Shown here: positions 1 to 10,973 of the stretch, in pieces
How the letters are laid out: each line of letters begins with the position of its first letter
Position numbering within the stretch: the stretch's first letter is position 1
Source of the DNA: Calvatia gigantea
Lineage: Eukaryota; Basidiomycota; Agaricomycetes; Agaricales; Lycoperdaceae
Direction of reading: 5' to 3'
Assembly (NCBI GenBank): GCA_025093985.1
Contig: JACAAK010000012.1
Span: forward strand, 124,001-188,000
Length of the DNA: 64,000 nucleotides
Made by a program: the position numbers and the translations under genes
Notes under the pieces: model-generated
The model's input: the letters and a program-made list of their open reading frames with translations, nothing else
What the model was told of the DNA's origin: nothing
Database searches by the model: none

Positions 1-974
1 CAATGGACTTCAACGCGGACGTAGTATCAGTCGCTCAATAGGCCATTTATAGGCACCTTCACTCTTTCACCGCCCCTTCTCTTTTCCCTTTTCCCGCCCT
101 CTTCTTATCCTCAAAATGACCTCGCAGCGTCTCCTATCAATTTCAATTCCTATCAGTTTCGTCGGGATCATCGTCGGGACGTGGCGAAGCTAGCGGTCTC
201 TCAATCCAGGATCCTGGATCCGCTAGTGTGAGTGAGGAGAGATTACGGTGACGACGCGGGTATATTAGCGCCCATATGAGGGTATTGAGCGGAAAACCCA
301 AGTTCGGGGCATTAAGTGGTGACGGAACGGGAGTCAAAGTTGATCCAAGGGTAGGTACGAGGAGACGCTGAACCAGTCAAATTCGAATGATCCAAGTTTC
401 CCAAAGGGCAGACGGATTGAACATCTCCGCCAATTCGCCAAACTTTCGAGAGTGGATGGGTTTTTTGTTCGCCAATTGTCCTGCCTGGTAGTTTACTTTG
501 ACAATGAAAGACTCGTTCAAAGCTAACACAGTGCGAGTTGCCGTCACATTGAAGGAGATTACTGCTGTAGCTGTGGGTTACAAGAGTCCCAGAATTGTTC
601 TGCGTTTTGTCAAGCTGTAGCCCTGTATCATTCTGCAGTGAGTTTCAACCTATGTTCTCCAAGAGGACAATAAGGATGGACGAAGTTGGGGGCGGTCGTC
701 AACTACGAGCATCACTGCCGATTTGCGATGGCTACTCGTAGCACCAACAGTGCATCCCATGTGTTCCTCACTCTTTTGTGTTGGTGTGGATGTGCCGGTT
801 GAACAACGTTCGCCACCAGCAAAAGCTCCACGTTGCACGATTGAGCGTCTGTCCGACCGGGACAAGAGAGGCCACAACTCAAAGTAGACAGGAGTCGAAC
901 GAGTTGCGGAGAAGACTTGTACATGTGTGTGGTATACGGATAAAAAACACGGTCGAAAAGTCGACAGCCGACAC
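1..974. other. No gene recognised
   Basis: I see no convincing gene here. Open frames on both strands are short, overlap each other and match no family I know. A pyrimidine-rich stretch at about 60-115 followed by ATG at 116 could be a promoter and start, but the frame closes after about 25 codons. Treated as intergenic or decayed sequence. Confidence 0.4.
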
Positions 975-1432
975 CCTGAGGGATCGTCGTGGGGGTAAGT
1001 GGCACGGGTATGACGGGTACAGGTACGGGTCAAGAAATCTATACCCTCACTCAACCCCTACCCGTGGGGCGGGTACTGGCTGGCGGGTATATTTCCTAAT
1101 TCAGAAGCCCAGTTAACCTGTACTCCTGTGATTCTCGGAGGACGGAATCACCTTGGCAGTAGTATTATGGGGGGCAAATCCCGTAGGGGATAACAAGAGG
1201 GCTTAAGTACAACTAATCTAATATCAGTGTAGTTTAAAATGCATTTTTTCGAATATTTGTTGGCACTATCTACCTACCTGTGGGCTCAACCCGCACGGGT
1301 TTTATACCCGTGGGTACCTACTGGAACCCGCACCCTTACCCGCCAAAACCCATACCCTCAATCATGGGTGCAGGTCTCGGCGGGTAAGGGTACAGGTCTG
1401 CCTCGAGATACCCGGAAGTGACCCCTGCTGGG
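975..1432. repeat. GGGTACGGGT-rich repeat island, copy 1
   Basis: About 450 bp bounded by clusters of degenerate GGGTACGGGT-type words on the left (about 1000-1035) and ACCCGTACCC or GGGTAAGGGTA-type words on the right (about 1295-1430). The middle is plain AT-richer DNA. The same arrangement occurs at 36470-36905 and 56220-56445. No coding capacity is visible. It could be a nonautonomous mobile element or a satellite-like island; the sequence alone does not decide. Confidence 0.5.
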
Positions 1433-1819
1433 GACCTGGTCCCCGAATGATGGCAAACCTTCGCAGAAACTTGAGGCTTGAAGCTCGGAGAGACGACGAT
1501 ATTTTCGACATCTATTTGATCTCACTGAAATCCATGATTTTGTCCGAACCCATAACGAGCCGAATATACTCTTTATTTTCATGTTAATGATGCACGAACA
1601 CTCCATACTTTACTGACTGTCATTGTCACCCTCTAGTGATCCTTAATTAGGCATCGGCCAATCTTCTCATCAAAGACCACCTGTCGCAATTATGTTGGCC
1701 CATTTGGGTGGTTGACATACATAAACTCTTCCTCGTCGACCATCAGCATCAATTTACCCATACACAACTCAAGCCGACAGGGTTATAATTCCTTTTCTCC
1801 TCCTTCAATTCCGACAGAA
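1433..1819. other. No gene recognised (3' flank of F-box copy A)
   Basis: About 390 bp of AT-moderate sequence without a supportable gene. It lies downstream of the broken end of F-box copy A and may hold its former 3' flank. Confidence 0.4.
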
Positions 1820-2260
1820 TCCCCTTAAACTCTGCTAATTCTTCGAGCTCCACCGACGTTGGATCCTTCCGGACATTGACAACTGAACGGCTGCGTACGA
1901 ATTCGAGCTTCTCCAAATGACGGGAACAATAGAATAAGATACTCCGCGAAGTGCATGTTTCTCTACTGCTGTCGCAGGTGGGGTTGACCTAGGGGCACCA
2001 TCACCAGGGGTAAAGTAGGAGAGTGCGCAGGCGGGACCTGCAACCTTCCGTGGTCGAATGTGTCTCCGCCAAACACGGCACATTCGGGGGATCGCTGAGA
2101 AGCCAAGGAATTGAGAGTTGAAGATCGACTAATCGTGGATGTTCCGAGAACGTGGCGAGAACTGGTAGGGCATCAAATCGGGTCGTCGACCAAATTGCGA
2201 AAGAGCGCAGGTTTGGCCAGGACTTGGAAATGGTGCGGAGGTTGAATTTTGTGAGGTTGT
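1820..2260 (-). pseudogene. F-box/LRR gene copy A, C-terminal fragment
   Basis: Read on the minus strand from the Gypsy A edge, the first 57 codons give the family's signature (LTKFNLRTISKSWPNLRSF and onward), matching the C-terminal LRR part of the copy at 52.3-53.5 kb. Beyond about 2085 the frame breaks more than once, although pieces such as AVEKHALRG match the conserved EKRALVEYLYLLFPSLE block. The first codons continue in frame from the fragment at 19624-20883 once Gypsy A and one GTTGT repeat are ignored, so this is the severed tail of that gene. The frame breaks show it is dead. Confidence 0.8.
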
Positions 2261-2520
2261 TGTAAAGCGAGATGCTTTACGGACTATATATCTTAAGTCA
2301 CACGAAATACGCTTGACCCGTGTATATCGGTAAACGTACGTATAACAAAAAGATAATAGTTGAGCTGTAACAGCTCGACATACAGGGCATTATATAGCGA
2401 CTAAGTTTGCGTTTGTTTTATGGCACAAAACAAGGGAAAATAAAGAAAATGAACAACGGCACGCGATAAAGGAATAACGACAAGTCCAAAAAAGGAAAGG
2501 GTGGGGGATTACCCCTTACA
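2261..2520 (-). repeat. Gypsy A 3' LTR
   Basis: 260 bp, TG...CA ended on both strands, paired with 19364-19623. Five differences between the two, four of them at CpG positions. Flanked on the left by the TSD GTTGT. Confidence 0.95.
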
Positions 2521-2759
2521 CGCCCCCCGACAAGACTGGTACACAGTCTGATCAAGATGGTTTGAGAGGACAGTGGATACACTGGCCTCGGCGTCGGTTT
2601 AGGTTTTATTTTATGTTGCGGGTCATGAATCGCGACCTATTCAGTCTGAACATTGAGCCCACGGTTACACGGACTCAATGATTGAGAATAGAGAGTACCA
2701 GCCGATAGGTAGGTACGTGAGGGGCAAGTGGGCGCCTTGTTGCGGGTCTTCGGTTATGG
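2521..2759 (-). other. Gypsy A 3' untranslated region and polypurine tract
   Basis: A 239-nt segment between the stop of the accessory ORF and the 3' LTR. On the minus strand it ends in a run of G immediately before the LTR, the usual plus-strand primer. No other gene is seen. Confidence 0.7.
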
Positions 2760-4155
2760 TTACGGGGCCTTAGACTGACGAGCAGTGGCATTAGAGTCAT
2801 CCGATCTTGTCAGTGAGGCTTCGGCTGGGGGTGCAGGAGCTCCAGAGATCTCCGACGAGGGGTTTGGAGTGGTTGATGGGGCAACTGTGTCAGTTGCCTG
2901 GTTGATCGGGACGGTGTTGTCCGGGGCTACGTCCATAGTGTCGGGCCTGAATTCTTCATTACCGTCCTTCTTGATGGCGGATGGGTGAGGGACGATCATG
3001 ATGGGGGGGTCGCATTGCATGTCCCCATCAGTTTCTGGCAGCACCGGTACGTCGATCATTTGACATGTCCGAGTCGGACCCGTCACTAAGTGAGTGAAGT
3101 AGGGGGATTCCCCTACGAGAAGCCATCGGCCATCGCCATAGCCAATGTCCATTTGCTTTTCATCTTCTTCATGGGTCATTACCATGAGCCAGAGATTGTC
3201 TTCGTAGGTGGGATATCTCCACCCGTCCCATTCAGGGATGGCAGGGGGCACGCCAAACTCCTGGAGACGACGAAGACGTTCGTTGTCATGCTCATGAATG
3301 AGAGCGTTGTGGAGTGCGGACCCGGAGTATGAGTGGGCCATGAAGTGCAGGCCATACAGGTATGCATGGTCTATCCATGCGGGGGGGATCCGGTTGTAAA
3401 CCATGGCCCCCATGATGTCGTCGAAAGAGATGTTCCCCTTAGAGTTCTCGGGGAGAATGGCACGCCGAATCGCATACACTGGCCCAGACTGCTCCTGGAA
3501 TAGGGCAGTAGGGTTATTCTCATTGTATCGTGCGATTGCGTCACGATACATGTTGGGGCTCGCCACGATAACGGCGAATCGTCGTTGGAATGATACGCAT
3601 AGTTCGCGATCCTTGGGTGCGAGCAGCCTAAGAAGGCCATATCCAAAGGCGGATCGCCGATGAACACCGTACATGAAGTTGATGACAGTCCCGTTGGTGA
3701 AATTCTTCATCCCCGGACAGCCATGCAACATCATATGTTGCCCCACAGTATTGATGTGGAGCATTTCCACCATATCAGGCTGGCGCACACCTGCTCCCTT
3801 GTTCGGGTTGTTCTGGTTGCCCATTAGGGCGCCACTATAATTCCGGTGCATGGGTGTATGGAAGTCGGCCCATGCAGGAGAGTCCGCAGGTATGTCGTTG
3901 TGTGCTCTCTCCTCGATGAAGCTGCTGTTTAATATGTACTGCATCGTGCGGTCACGGAACCCAGGCATGGTTCTAGATGCAATGGTGTATAGCTCGTAGA
4001 GAAGCGTGTGTGCTTCTAAACAGGTTTTTGCAGCATGATGGGTCCCGGCAACCACACTGCAAAGTTGGTCAACTTCATGTGGGTTCATGGGCAGCCCTCG
4101 AGGGGCAGCGTGATATACTGCGTGTCGGGGCTCATATCGGGGGCCGCGAGTCGTG
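2760..4155 (-). CDS. Gypsy A accessory ORF (ORF3), C-terminal part
   Basis: The 3' half of an ORF lying downstream of pol on the same strand, where env sits in envelope-bearing elements. The reading frame continues exactly into 10974-12340 if Copia A and one copy of its 5-bp TSD are ignored, giving 921 codons including the stop. This half is a mostly globular domain (MNPHEVDQLCSVVAGTHHAAK, then many W, Y and H residues, e.g. EWDGWRYPTYEDNLW) followed by a Ser/Thr/Pro/Asp-rich tail of about 80 residues. No signal peptide, membrane span, zinc knuckle or enzymatic motif is visible, so it does not look like an envelope. I do not recognise the family. It is split by a retrotransposon, so it is not expressed whole from this copy. 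Confidence 0.75.
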
Positions 4156-4160
4156 TCGGC

Positions 4161-4569
4161 TGTTAAGACGAGTACACCACAGTAGCTGACGCTAGTGGCG
4201 GAGGGGAGTCGTACTCACTGGGTTTGTTGAGATGATAGTTATAGACCGTTGCTAGTGGATATCTGAGAGGAATGATGGGCAGAAGAGTAGACTGGATTGT
4301 CTAAGGAATGTACGCATACTACATAAGTCTTATATATCTAATGTCTCTGGTCTGTGCGCCATTCTACCTAATACAGGTGAGGTCTTATCTGCCAGTAGCA
4401 TATACAGAGCATACTGCGTACATTGTTCTATTTAATAGACCATGACCAGCAACCTAGAGTGCGGTCTAGTACATTGTTCGTTATCTCTCTTCAAGAGTGA
4501 AGTACTCAAGAACCCGTTTCAGCTATAATTAGACTGAACCAACGTAGTGGTACGGATCGAGATTCAACA
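4161..4569 (-). repeat. Copia A 3' LTR
   Basis: 409 bp, TGTTAAGACG...TTCAACA on the plus strand, identical to 10565-10973 by eye. Preceded by the TSD TCGGC. On the element strand a purine-rich GTGAGGAGGAG (complement of 4570-4580) abuts it as polypurine tract. The complement of about 4325-4335 holds a TATATAAG word that could serve as the TATA box. Confidence 0.95.
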
Positions 4570-4594
4570 CTCCTCCTCACTTGAAGGAGGGAGA

Positions 4595-7500
4595 TTAACG
4601 TTTCAACGATCGAGCGGCTTTATCCCATGCTTCGATATCAGAACCGAAAATCAGTCCAAGCTCAGGGCGGAAGAGATTGATTTTGGTTACGCCAAGATTC
4701 TTTGTAAAGATATCGGCGGGATTGTCTTGTGAAGACACATCACCAATAACAATAATACCCTCCTCAACTAATTCTCGCACATAGTGGTAATGAATATCCA
4801 CGTGCTTCGACCGTTTTTCAACAATGGGATTTTCAGTCCAGAATTTGGACCCATCGTTGTCGCCGTAGAGAATAGGAGTTGGGTGCTCAATTTTGAGCTC
4901 CTCCAGAAGCTGTGACAGCCATTTCACTTGTCGTGAAGCGTCAGACAGTTCTTTGTATTCCGCCTCAGTGGATGATAGCGAAACCGTCTTTTGTCGCCGC
5001 GAAGTCCAGGTAACAGCACCGGACGCGATTAGACAAACATTTCCCGAAACAGATCGGCGGGTTTCTGTATCTTGAGCCCAGTCCGAGTCACTGAGACATT
5101 CCAGCGTCACCGCGGATTTCCCAGTATCGCCTTCATATTTCAATGCATAGTTCCTTGTCATTGACAAGTACTTTAGTACATGAATTCCAGCGCGATAGTG
5201 CTCAGGAGCGGGGTTAGCGGCATGTTGTGCCAGCTTAACTACGGCAAAGGCTATGTCAGGCCTAGTACCGATCATCAAGTACATTAAAGATCCAACCAAT
5301 TGTTGGTACTTTAGACGGAAGGGGGTCGTTGCAGTTCCTTTGTTCGTAATGAACTGGAAGCCGGCTGGTAATGGCGTTTTAGCCGCGGCAGACTGCGGAA
5401 CCTGGAAGCACTGCAAGATCTTATCCAGGTATTTAACCTGTTGGATGAAGATTTGACGCTTGGAGCGATTCCTCGAGATTTTCATCCCAAGGAATTCTTC
5501 GCAGGGACCATGGTCTCTGCATTCCCACTTTTTGGTGAACTTTCCCTTCAACTCATTGAGGAGGGGGGAGTTTTTCTTTCCCAAGAAATTCACGTCATCA
5601 ACGTAGACAATGGCTACTACAAGCTCTTTTGTTTTCGGATGTCTGTGAAAGTAGACGGCGTAGTCAGATTTGCAGCGGGTAAAACCCAGCTCAATCATAG
5701 ATTGATGCAATTCTTTCCACCACTGGCGACCGGCTTGTTTAAGGCCGTAAATCGCTCGTCTAAGTCTCCATACTTTTCCTTCCTGCCCGGGAAGTCGAAA
5801 CCCTTCGGGCTGTTCCATGTATATTTCCTCGTCCAGTTTGCCATATAAATAGGCAGTTTTTACGTCAACGCTATGCATGTCCCAATCGTGGATTGCGGCG
5901 AGTGCGAAGCTTACGCGCGCGGACTCGTAGCGGACAACTGGTGAGAAAAGCTCGTTATAGTCGATGCCTTCAATCTGCGAGAACCCCTTCGCAACTAAGC
6001 GAGCTCGCAGGCGGCCATCGGACTTTTCGAGAAATACCCAACGGTTTTTGACCATCCTCCTTCCTTTCGGAAGGTCAACCAATTCATATACTCCGCGTTT
6101 TTTCAACGCGTCGAGTTCCTCGATACACGCAGCCATCCATTTTGCCTTGATGGGCTCAGGAAGCTTAAGCATGTCACGGAAAGTTTCAGGCTCTCCGTGT
6201 GCGGTATTATGTACCGTCTGTATCAAGAAATCAATCAGTTTTACTCCTCCCTCAGCGACAAGCCTTTCAATATCCATATCATTTACGTCATGAGACGTTG
6301 GATCATTGATTTCAGGCATAGGCGGCAGTTCCGGACGTGGAGGGAGCTGAAATGGAGGCATATCAAAGGGTTGTGGCGGATACCGCTCAGCACGAACTCT
6401 TTGCCTCACATATTCAGGATGGTTAGTCCTTGCTCTTCGCTTACGAATAACTTCGTCCGAAGGGGCATTGGCGCGTACGCGCTGCCTTTGCCTCTGCTGC
6501 TCTTGTCGGTGAGTCCGATCTATTTCTCTTTCAATCGAAATTGGACGCCTATTTTCTCCATACGTATTTCCTGGTCTAACAGGAGGCCTGCCTTGTCGTT
6601 CAGAACGACGCGGCTCTACCTGATCAGAACCAACAGCACGACGTTTGGGAACAGGGATTGGGAACTCCTCATTCTCGGTGTCCCATACATCTCTGTCCAC
6701 ATGCCAATTATCACGTATATCAGGTTCTTCCTCAATGGTCGTTCCACGCGAAGGTGGCGACTCAGGTGGAGGAACCCAAGGTGGCGTATTGCCAGGTGAT
6801 GGCCGTCGTGAATCTATGCTGTCCGGCGGAGTAAACTCTCGTCGGGGTACAGGAGGTGAAGGCGGAGAAACTTTCGGTTTAAATGGTGGAGAAACCGGAG
6901 GTAATCTGACTGGATGATCAGGTGGAGGTGGAACAATTCCAGCGTCATCCAAAGATGGCGGAATAGGTGGTTCATTCTCTAATCCTGGTCTAGGCAGATT
7001 TCTCTCTCCTCCGTGATTAGGCCGGTTACTGCTATCCGGCACTGAATCGGGGCATTTAGGGAAATATCCCTCGTCGAACAAGGCGTTTGGTGATATAAAA
7101 ATCACGTTGCCTGCCGTGTGCCGCATAAAGACGTAATTTTTACTGCCTTTGTATCCAAGAAAGATCATCATCTCGGATTTTGCGGACAATTTGTTTGGGC
7201 GGATCTCATCGGGTAGATATACATACGCGCCGCATCCAAACACACGGATATGGGACAGATTTGGCTTTTCCCTCGAATAACACTCAAAAGGTGTCTTCCA
7301 CTGCAGACGCTGGACTGGTGTGCGATTATATAAATGCACAGCTGTGTTCAACGCAAATTCCCACCACGAGTCAGGTAGACATGCCTGTAGCCTTATAGCT
7401 TGGGCTTTCTCGTGTAGGGTGCGGTTCAGTCGCTCTGCTCTCCCATTCTGCTGATGTGCATAGGGAGCAGTGGTCTCGTGGGTAATTCCACGCGCCGCGA

Positions 7501-9477
7501 GTCCTGCCAATAACTTCTCATTGACATATTCTCCTCCATTATCGGTGCGAAGTCGTTTGACTCGCATTCCGGAGAGGTTCTCTAACGCGCTGATTAGCTG
7601 GATCAGTTTTTCCGAAGCCTCAGACTTCTTTCGAAGGAGGACTACGTGTGCGTGAGAAGAGAAGTCGTCGAGGAACGTCATTGCCCATTTATATTTATGG
7701 TAGCTAATGACGGGCAGTTCCAGCAAGTCTGAGTGACATAGCTCAAAGACTGCGGTGGCTCGCTTGGAGTTAATCGGAAAGGGGTTATTATGCATTTTCC
7801 CCTTGGCACAGCCGTCGCAAATGCCTTTCCGAGTAGATGGCGCGGGAATCGACGCGATGCCCTCTACGTGCTTTGGAAGCTCGGAGAGCGCGCGATCCAA
7901 AGGATGTCCCATTCGACGATGCCAATCGATATAATCAAGTTGGCGTAATGTCAACACGACTGGGTTCTCCTTGCTATTATGCAAGACATACGTGTGCACC
8001 GTATGTACGTTGTTTTTGAACAAACGATGAGGCCAGGCGGATAATACAGCACTTCCTGATTTATCACGGATGGTGGTCCCTTTAACGGTTGCCTCTAAAA
8101 CATAGCCGTTCCGAAGAATCTGGCCTGAGGACATTAACCGTTCTGTGATTTCTTTGATGTAAAAGACCGGCGCAATACATGAAGTAGTGCTCTTGGACTT
8201 TCCCTTGTCCGACACGTCATGCTGGAAAATCACAGACCCTCGTCCTGTCATTTCATAAATCCGGTTGCCAGCGGCTTGTATAAGCCCGTAATGGCCCATC
8301 TTAACCTCTGCAAAATCAGAGAGATAACCGGTGACATGGTACGATGCTCCAGAATCAAGGAGCCAATCTGCGTTATTCACAGAATGTTTATTCCCTTCTT
8401 CTCGACACTTTTGGCACTGAGACAAATCACAGATGTGATATGTAATGATCTTGTTAAGGTCCTCGTGCTCTTCATGGAGTTCTGACCTTAACTTGTCTGA
8501 ATACTCATGATTATTCACGGTATATGTAGCGTTCATCTTACTTTCCAGCTTAGTTATACCAGCGGAATAAGCAGAAGGGGAAGCGCCTTGGGCGCGCTTC
8601 CAGCATACATTGCAGTTTATGAAGTCCGTACAGCGGTGTCTACGACGAGTCCCTACAGGAGGTGGACGACGTGCTACATCTGCATAGGTGCCCCGCTCTC
8701 TTCGGCGGCCACCTGGTCGTCCCAACTCAACCTCGGAATTTCCAGGGCGTCCCGCTCCGAGGCGGACAGTCCCTGCGTCTGTATCGTTCCATCCCATCCG
8801 TTGATGGGGCTGCACATCATCCTCTGCATCAGAACAAGAATAGTAGTCAGTGGAAGGTACTGACCCGCACCCTCCGTCGGAGCCGTAGTCGGTGTCCGAG
8901 TCGTTGTCGTCTAAGACCGACTCGAGGACTGACTCGATCTCCTTCGGTGCCTGCTTCTTCTTGAGCGGCTTGGGCTTCTTGATAATCGCCGGCTTGTTAT
9001 ACACAGGAGCCGGCCACACGATCCGATCTTCCTCCCTTGTGACGGTGGATGGATTATTATCGACATCCATTTCGTCAAAGCGCTTCCACATCTCCTCCGA
9101 ACTCTCGCCCGACGATGAAATTGAATCGAGACGTTTGTCCCAATTCTTTAAGGCGGTAACCTTGGCTTTCACCGAAGGTTTGCGACGAGCTTCGGGCTCG
9201 GGCGCAGTAATGCGCGACGCGAGCGGAGTGGCATTGCTGCCGGTGGCAGCGGAGTTAGATGCAACGGGAGTATCTTTGGCTCGACGCGTTGCTTCTACAA
9301 GGGAACGAGTGGTTGGTGGCGGCACAGTTTGTGCCTGCGACACGAAATCCACGTCCTGGACATAGCCGGAAGAGGTGGCGGCATTGCCTTGCGCACCTCC
9401 CTCCTTTCCCTTTCCTTTTCCCTTTCCTCGAGGGCGCCATCGGCGTTTCTTCTCGCCGTCGCCTTCTCCTCCAGATG

Positions 9478-9512
<35 letters not shown>

Positions 9513-10366
9513 GGCTTTTTAGACCCCGAAGGTTGCTGCTGACCTTGCGGCCGCTGTCCACCTTGCTGCTGCTGACGCTGCTGCTGCTGCTGCTGCCCAC
9601 CTCCTTGTCGTGGAGTAAAGCGCGCTTGTTGCGCGTGGGCGGTCTGGTTGGAGGCGTAAGCGGCAATGATGCCGCTTCGGGCCTTATCCCACGTCAGCTC
9701 GTGAAGCGACGTGTTCGAGGTGAGGAGCGTCTGAGCTACGTGGCTCAAAGACGGGTGGAGAGAGTGGAGAAGGATCATCGTTTCGATCTCCGGGGCGATG
9801 CCACTATCCATGGCGTCAAGCTGCCCGAAGATCTGCTGGAGCTCGCTCATCTTGAGCGAGGGATCACCACCGAGAGGGAGTTCAAACGTTATTGCGCGAA
9901 TGAACTCATTGTAAACCTGAGCTGGTCCAGGAAGGCCGTATTGGCCCTGCAACTGAGACCAGAGAGCGCGAGCGTCCCGGGCGGAATGCTTGAGCATGCT
10001 ATTGGGGAGAGTTGCCTCAATCAACCCAAGAGCGCGCATTCGGAGGTTGTTGGCCATACCAACACTGCGGCGCTCCTCAGCAGTCGCAGGAATCGGAGTT
10101 CCTGGTCGTGCGGGACGTGCCGGCGAAGTGCTAGTCGCCGGGGTAGCTGGGTGCTCAGGTCCGTAGGCCTGCTCGTATTGGACGGGCTCGTCCATGGCTC
10201 CAGAGAAATCCCATCCGGTCCAGGAGCAGTCGTTTAAGGAAATGCACATAAGTGCAGACCGAAGGCGAAGCGACCAAATGGTGTAGTTACCCGTCCCTGT
10301 AAGGACGGGAAGCTGCCCGCTAGGGGTTTGAACGAAGCCCTGCGGAGCAGGGGCCGGTTTAGACAT
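4595..10366 (-). CDS. Copia A gag-pol polyprotein
   Basis: One uninterrupted ORF of 1923 codons from ATG at 10366; the longer frame upstream has only a GTG. Gag occupies about residues 1-330, with a Gln-rich stretch encoded by CAG repeats and a basic KGKGKGK segment. Aspartic protease WLLDSGASYHV is near residue 670. The integrase HHCC finger (GHP...CDGC) is near 840, followed by its catalytic carboxylates (HSDLL, TDNGGEY, NGRAERLNR) around 880-975. After a long Pro-rich linker come reverse transcriptase with YVDD near 1590 and RNase H with SLSSTEAEY near 1795. PR-IN-RT-RNH order defines Ty1/copia. All catalytic residues I can check are present. There is no frameshift between gag and pol, so Gag excess must arise another way. 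Likely active. Confidence 0.95.
9480..9595 (-). repeat. CAG/CTG microsatellites encoding polyGln in Copia A gag
   Basis: Two CTG runs on the plus strand (about 9481-9511 and 9567-9595) encode Gln tracts in Gag. The equivalent run in Copia C is at about 45872-45900. These tracts can change length by slippage. Confidence 0.85.
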
Positions 10367-10552
10367 ATCTAAGAATAGGGTAAACACGCGTTAGCATCAT
10401 GTAGGACTGCAGTGCGTGATGCACGCGTCGCAACATGGGGCAGACTCAGGGATCAAATGGACCAAAGGACCACCGTCTCCCAGGTTGCGTACGACCGTAG
10501 CCTCCTACACTCTACCAGCGTTGCAAAACGCGGTCTGAGTGAGCGGCGGTCG

Positions 10553-10564
10553 GGGCCCATAACC
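10553..10564 (-). promoter_or_regulatory. Copia A primer-binding site (half-tRNA type)
   Basis: On the element strand GGTTATGGGCCC directly follows the 5' LTR. Its complement GGGCCCATAACC has the form of an initiator tRNA-Met anticodon stem-loop (CAT anticodon inside), as in copia and Ty5, where reverse transcription is primed from a cleaved tRNA half. The same 12 bases follow the 5' LTRs of Copia B (37453-37464) and Copia C (47667-47678). Confidence 0.8.
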
Positions 10565-10973
10565 TGTTAAGACGAGTACACCACAGTAGCTGACGCTAGT
10601 GGCGGAGGGGAGTCGTACTCACTGGGTTTGTTGAGATGATAGTTATAGACCGTTGCTAGTGGATATCTGAGAGGAATGATGGGCAGAAGAGTAGACTGGA
10701 TTGTCTAAGGAATGTACGCATACTACATAAGTCTTATATATCTAATGTCTCTGGTCTGTGCGCCATTCTACCTAATACAGGTGAGGTCTTATCTGCCAGT
10801 AGCATATACAGAGCATACTGCGTACATTGTTCTATTTAATAGACCATGACCAGCAACCTAGAGTGCGGTCTAGTACATTGTTCGTTATCTCTCTTCAAGA
10901 GTGAAGTACTCAAGAACCCGTTTCAGCTATAATTAGACTGAACCAACGTAGTGGTACGGATCGAGATTCAACA
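10565..10973 (-). repeat. Copia A 5' LTR
   Basis: 409 bp, identical to 4161-4569. Followed on the plus strand by the TSD TCGGC at 10974-10978. Confidence 0.95.

Larger units (their letters stand above)
4161..10973 (-). mobile_element. Copia A: intact Ty1/copia element
   Basis: 6813 bp, with two 409-bp LTRs that I read as identical and a perfect 5-bp duplication TCGGC (4156-4160 and 10974-10978). The minus-strand order is 5' LTR, primer-binding site, one gag-pol ORF, polypurine tract, 3' LTR. Identical LTRs and an unbroken 1923-codon ORF indicate a very recent insertion and a potentially active copy. It landed inside ORF3 of Gypsy A, so it is younger than that element. Copia C (40546-48088) is an older member of the same family. 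Confidence 0.97.

Noticed and set aside
650..1116. Overlapping ORFs of 97-134 codons at 650-1116
   Set aside because: Three frames on both strands overlap over the same bases, none has family features, and the right end runs into the GGGTACGGGT island.
1835..2083. 82-codon minus-strand ORF as a separate gene
   Set aside because: It contains EKHALRG-like pieces of the F-box family in a shifted frame, so it is part of the broken tail of copy A.
9329..10237. 302-codon plus-strand ORF
   Set aside because: Lies antisense to the intact Copia A gag; its Leu-rich product comes from reading the CAG repeats backwards. Shadow frame.
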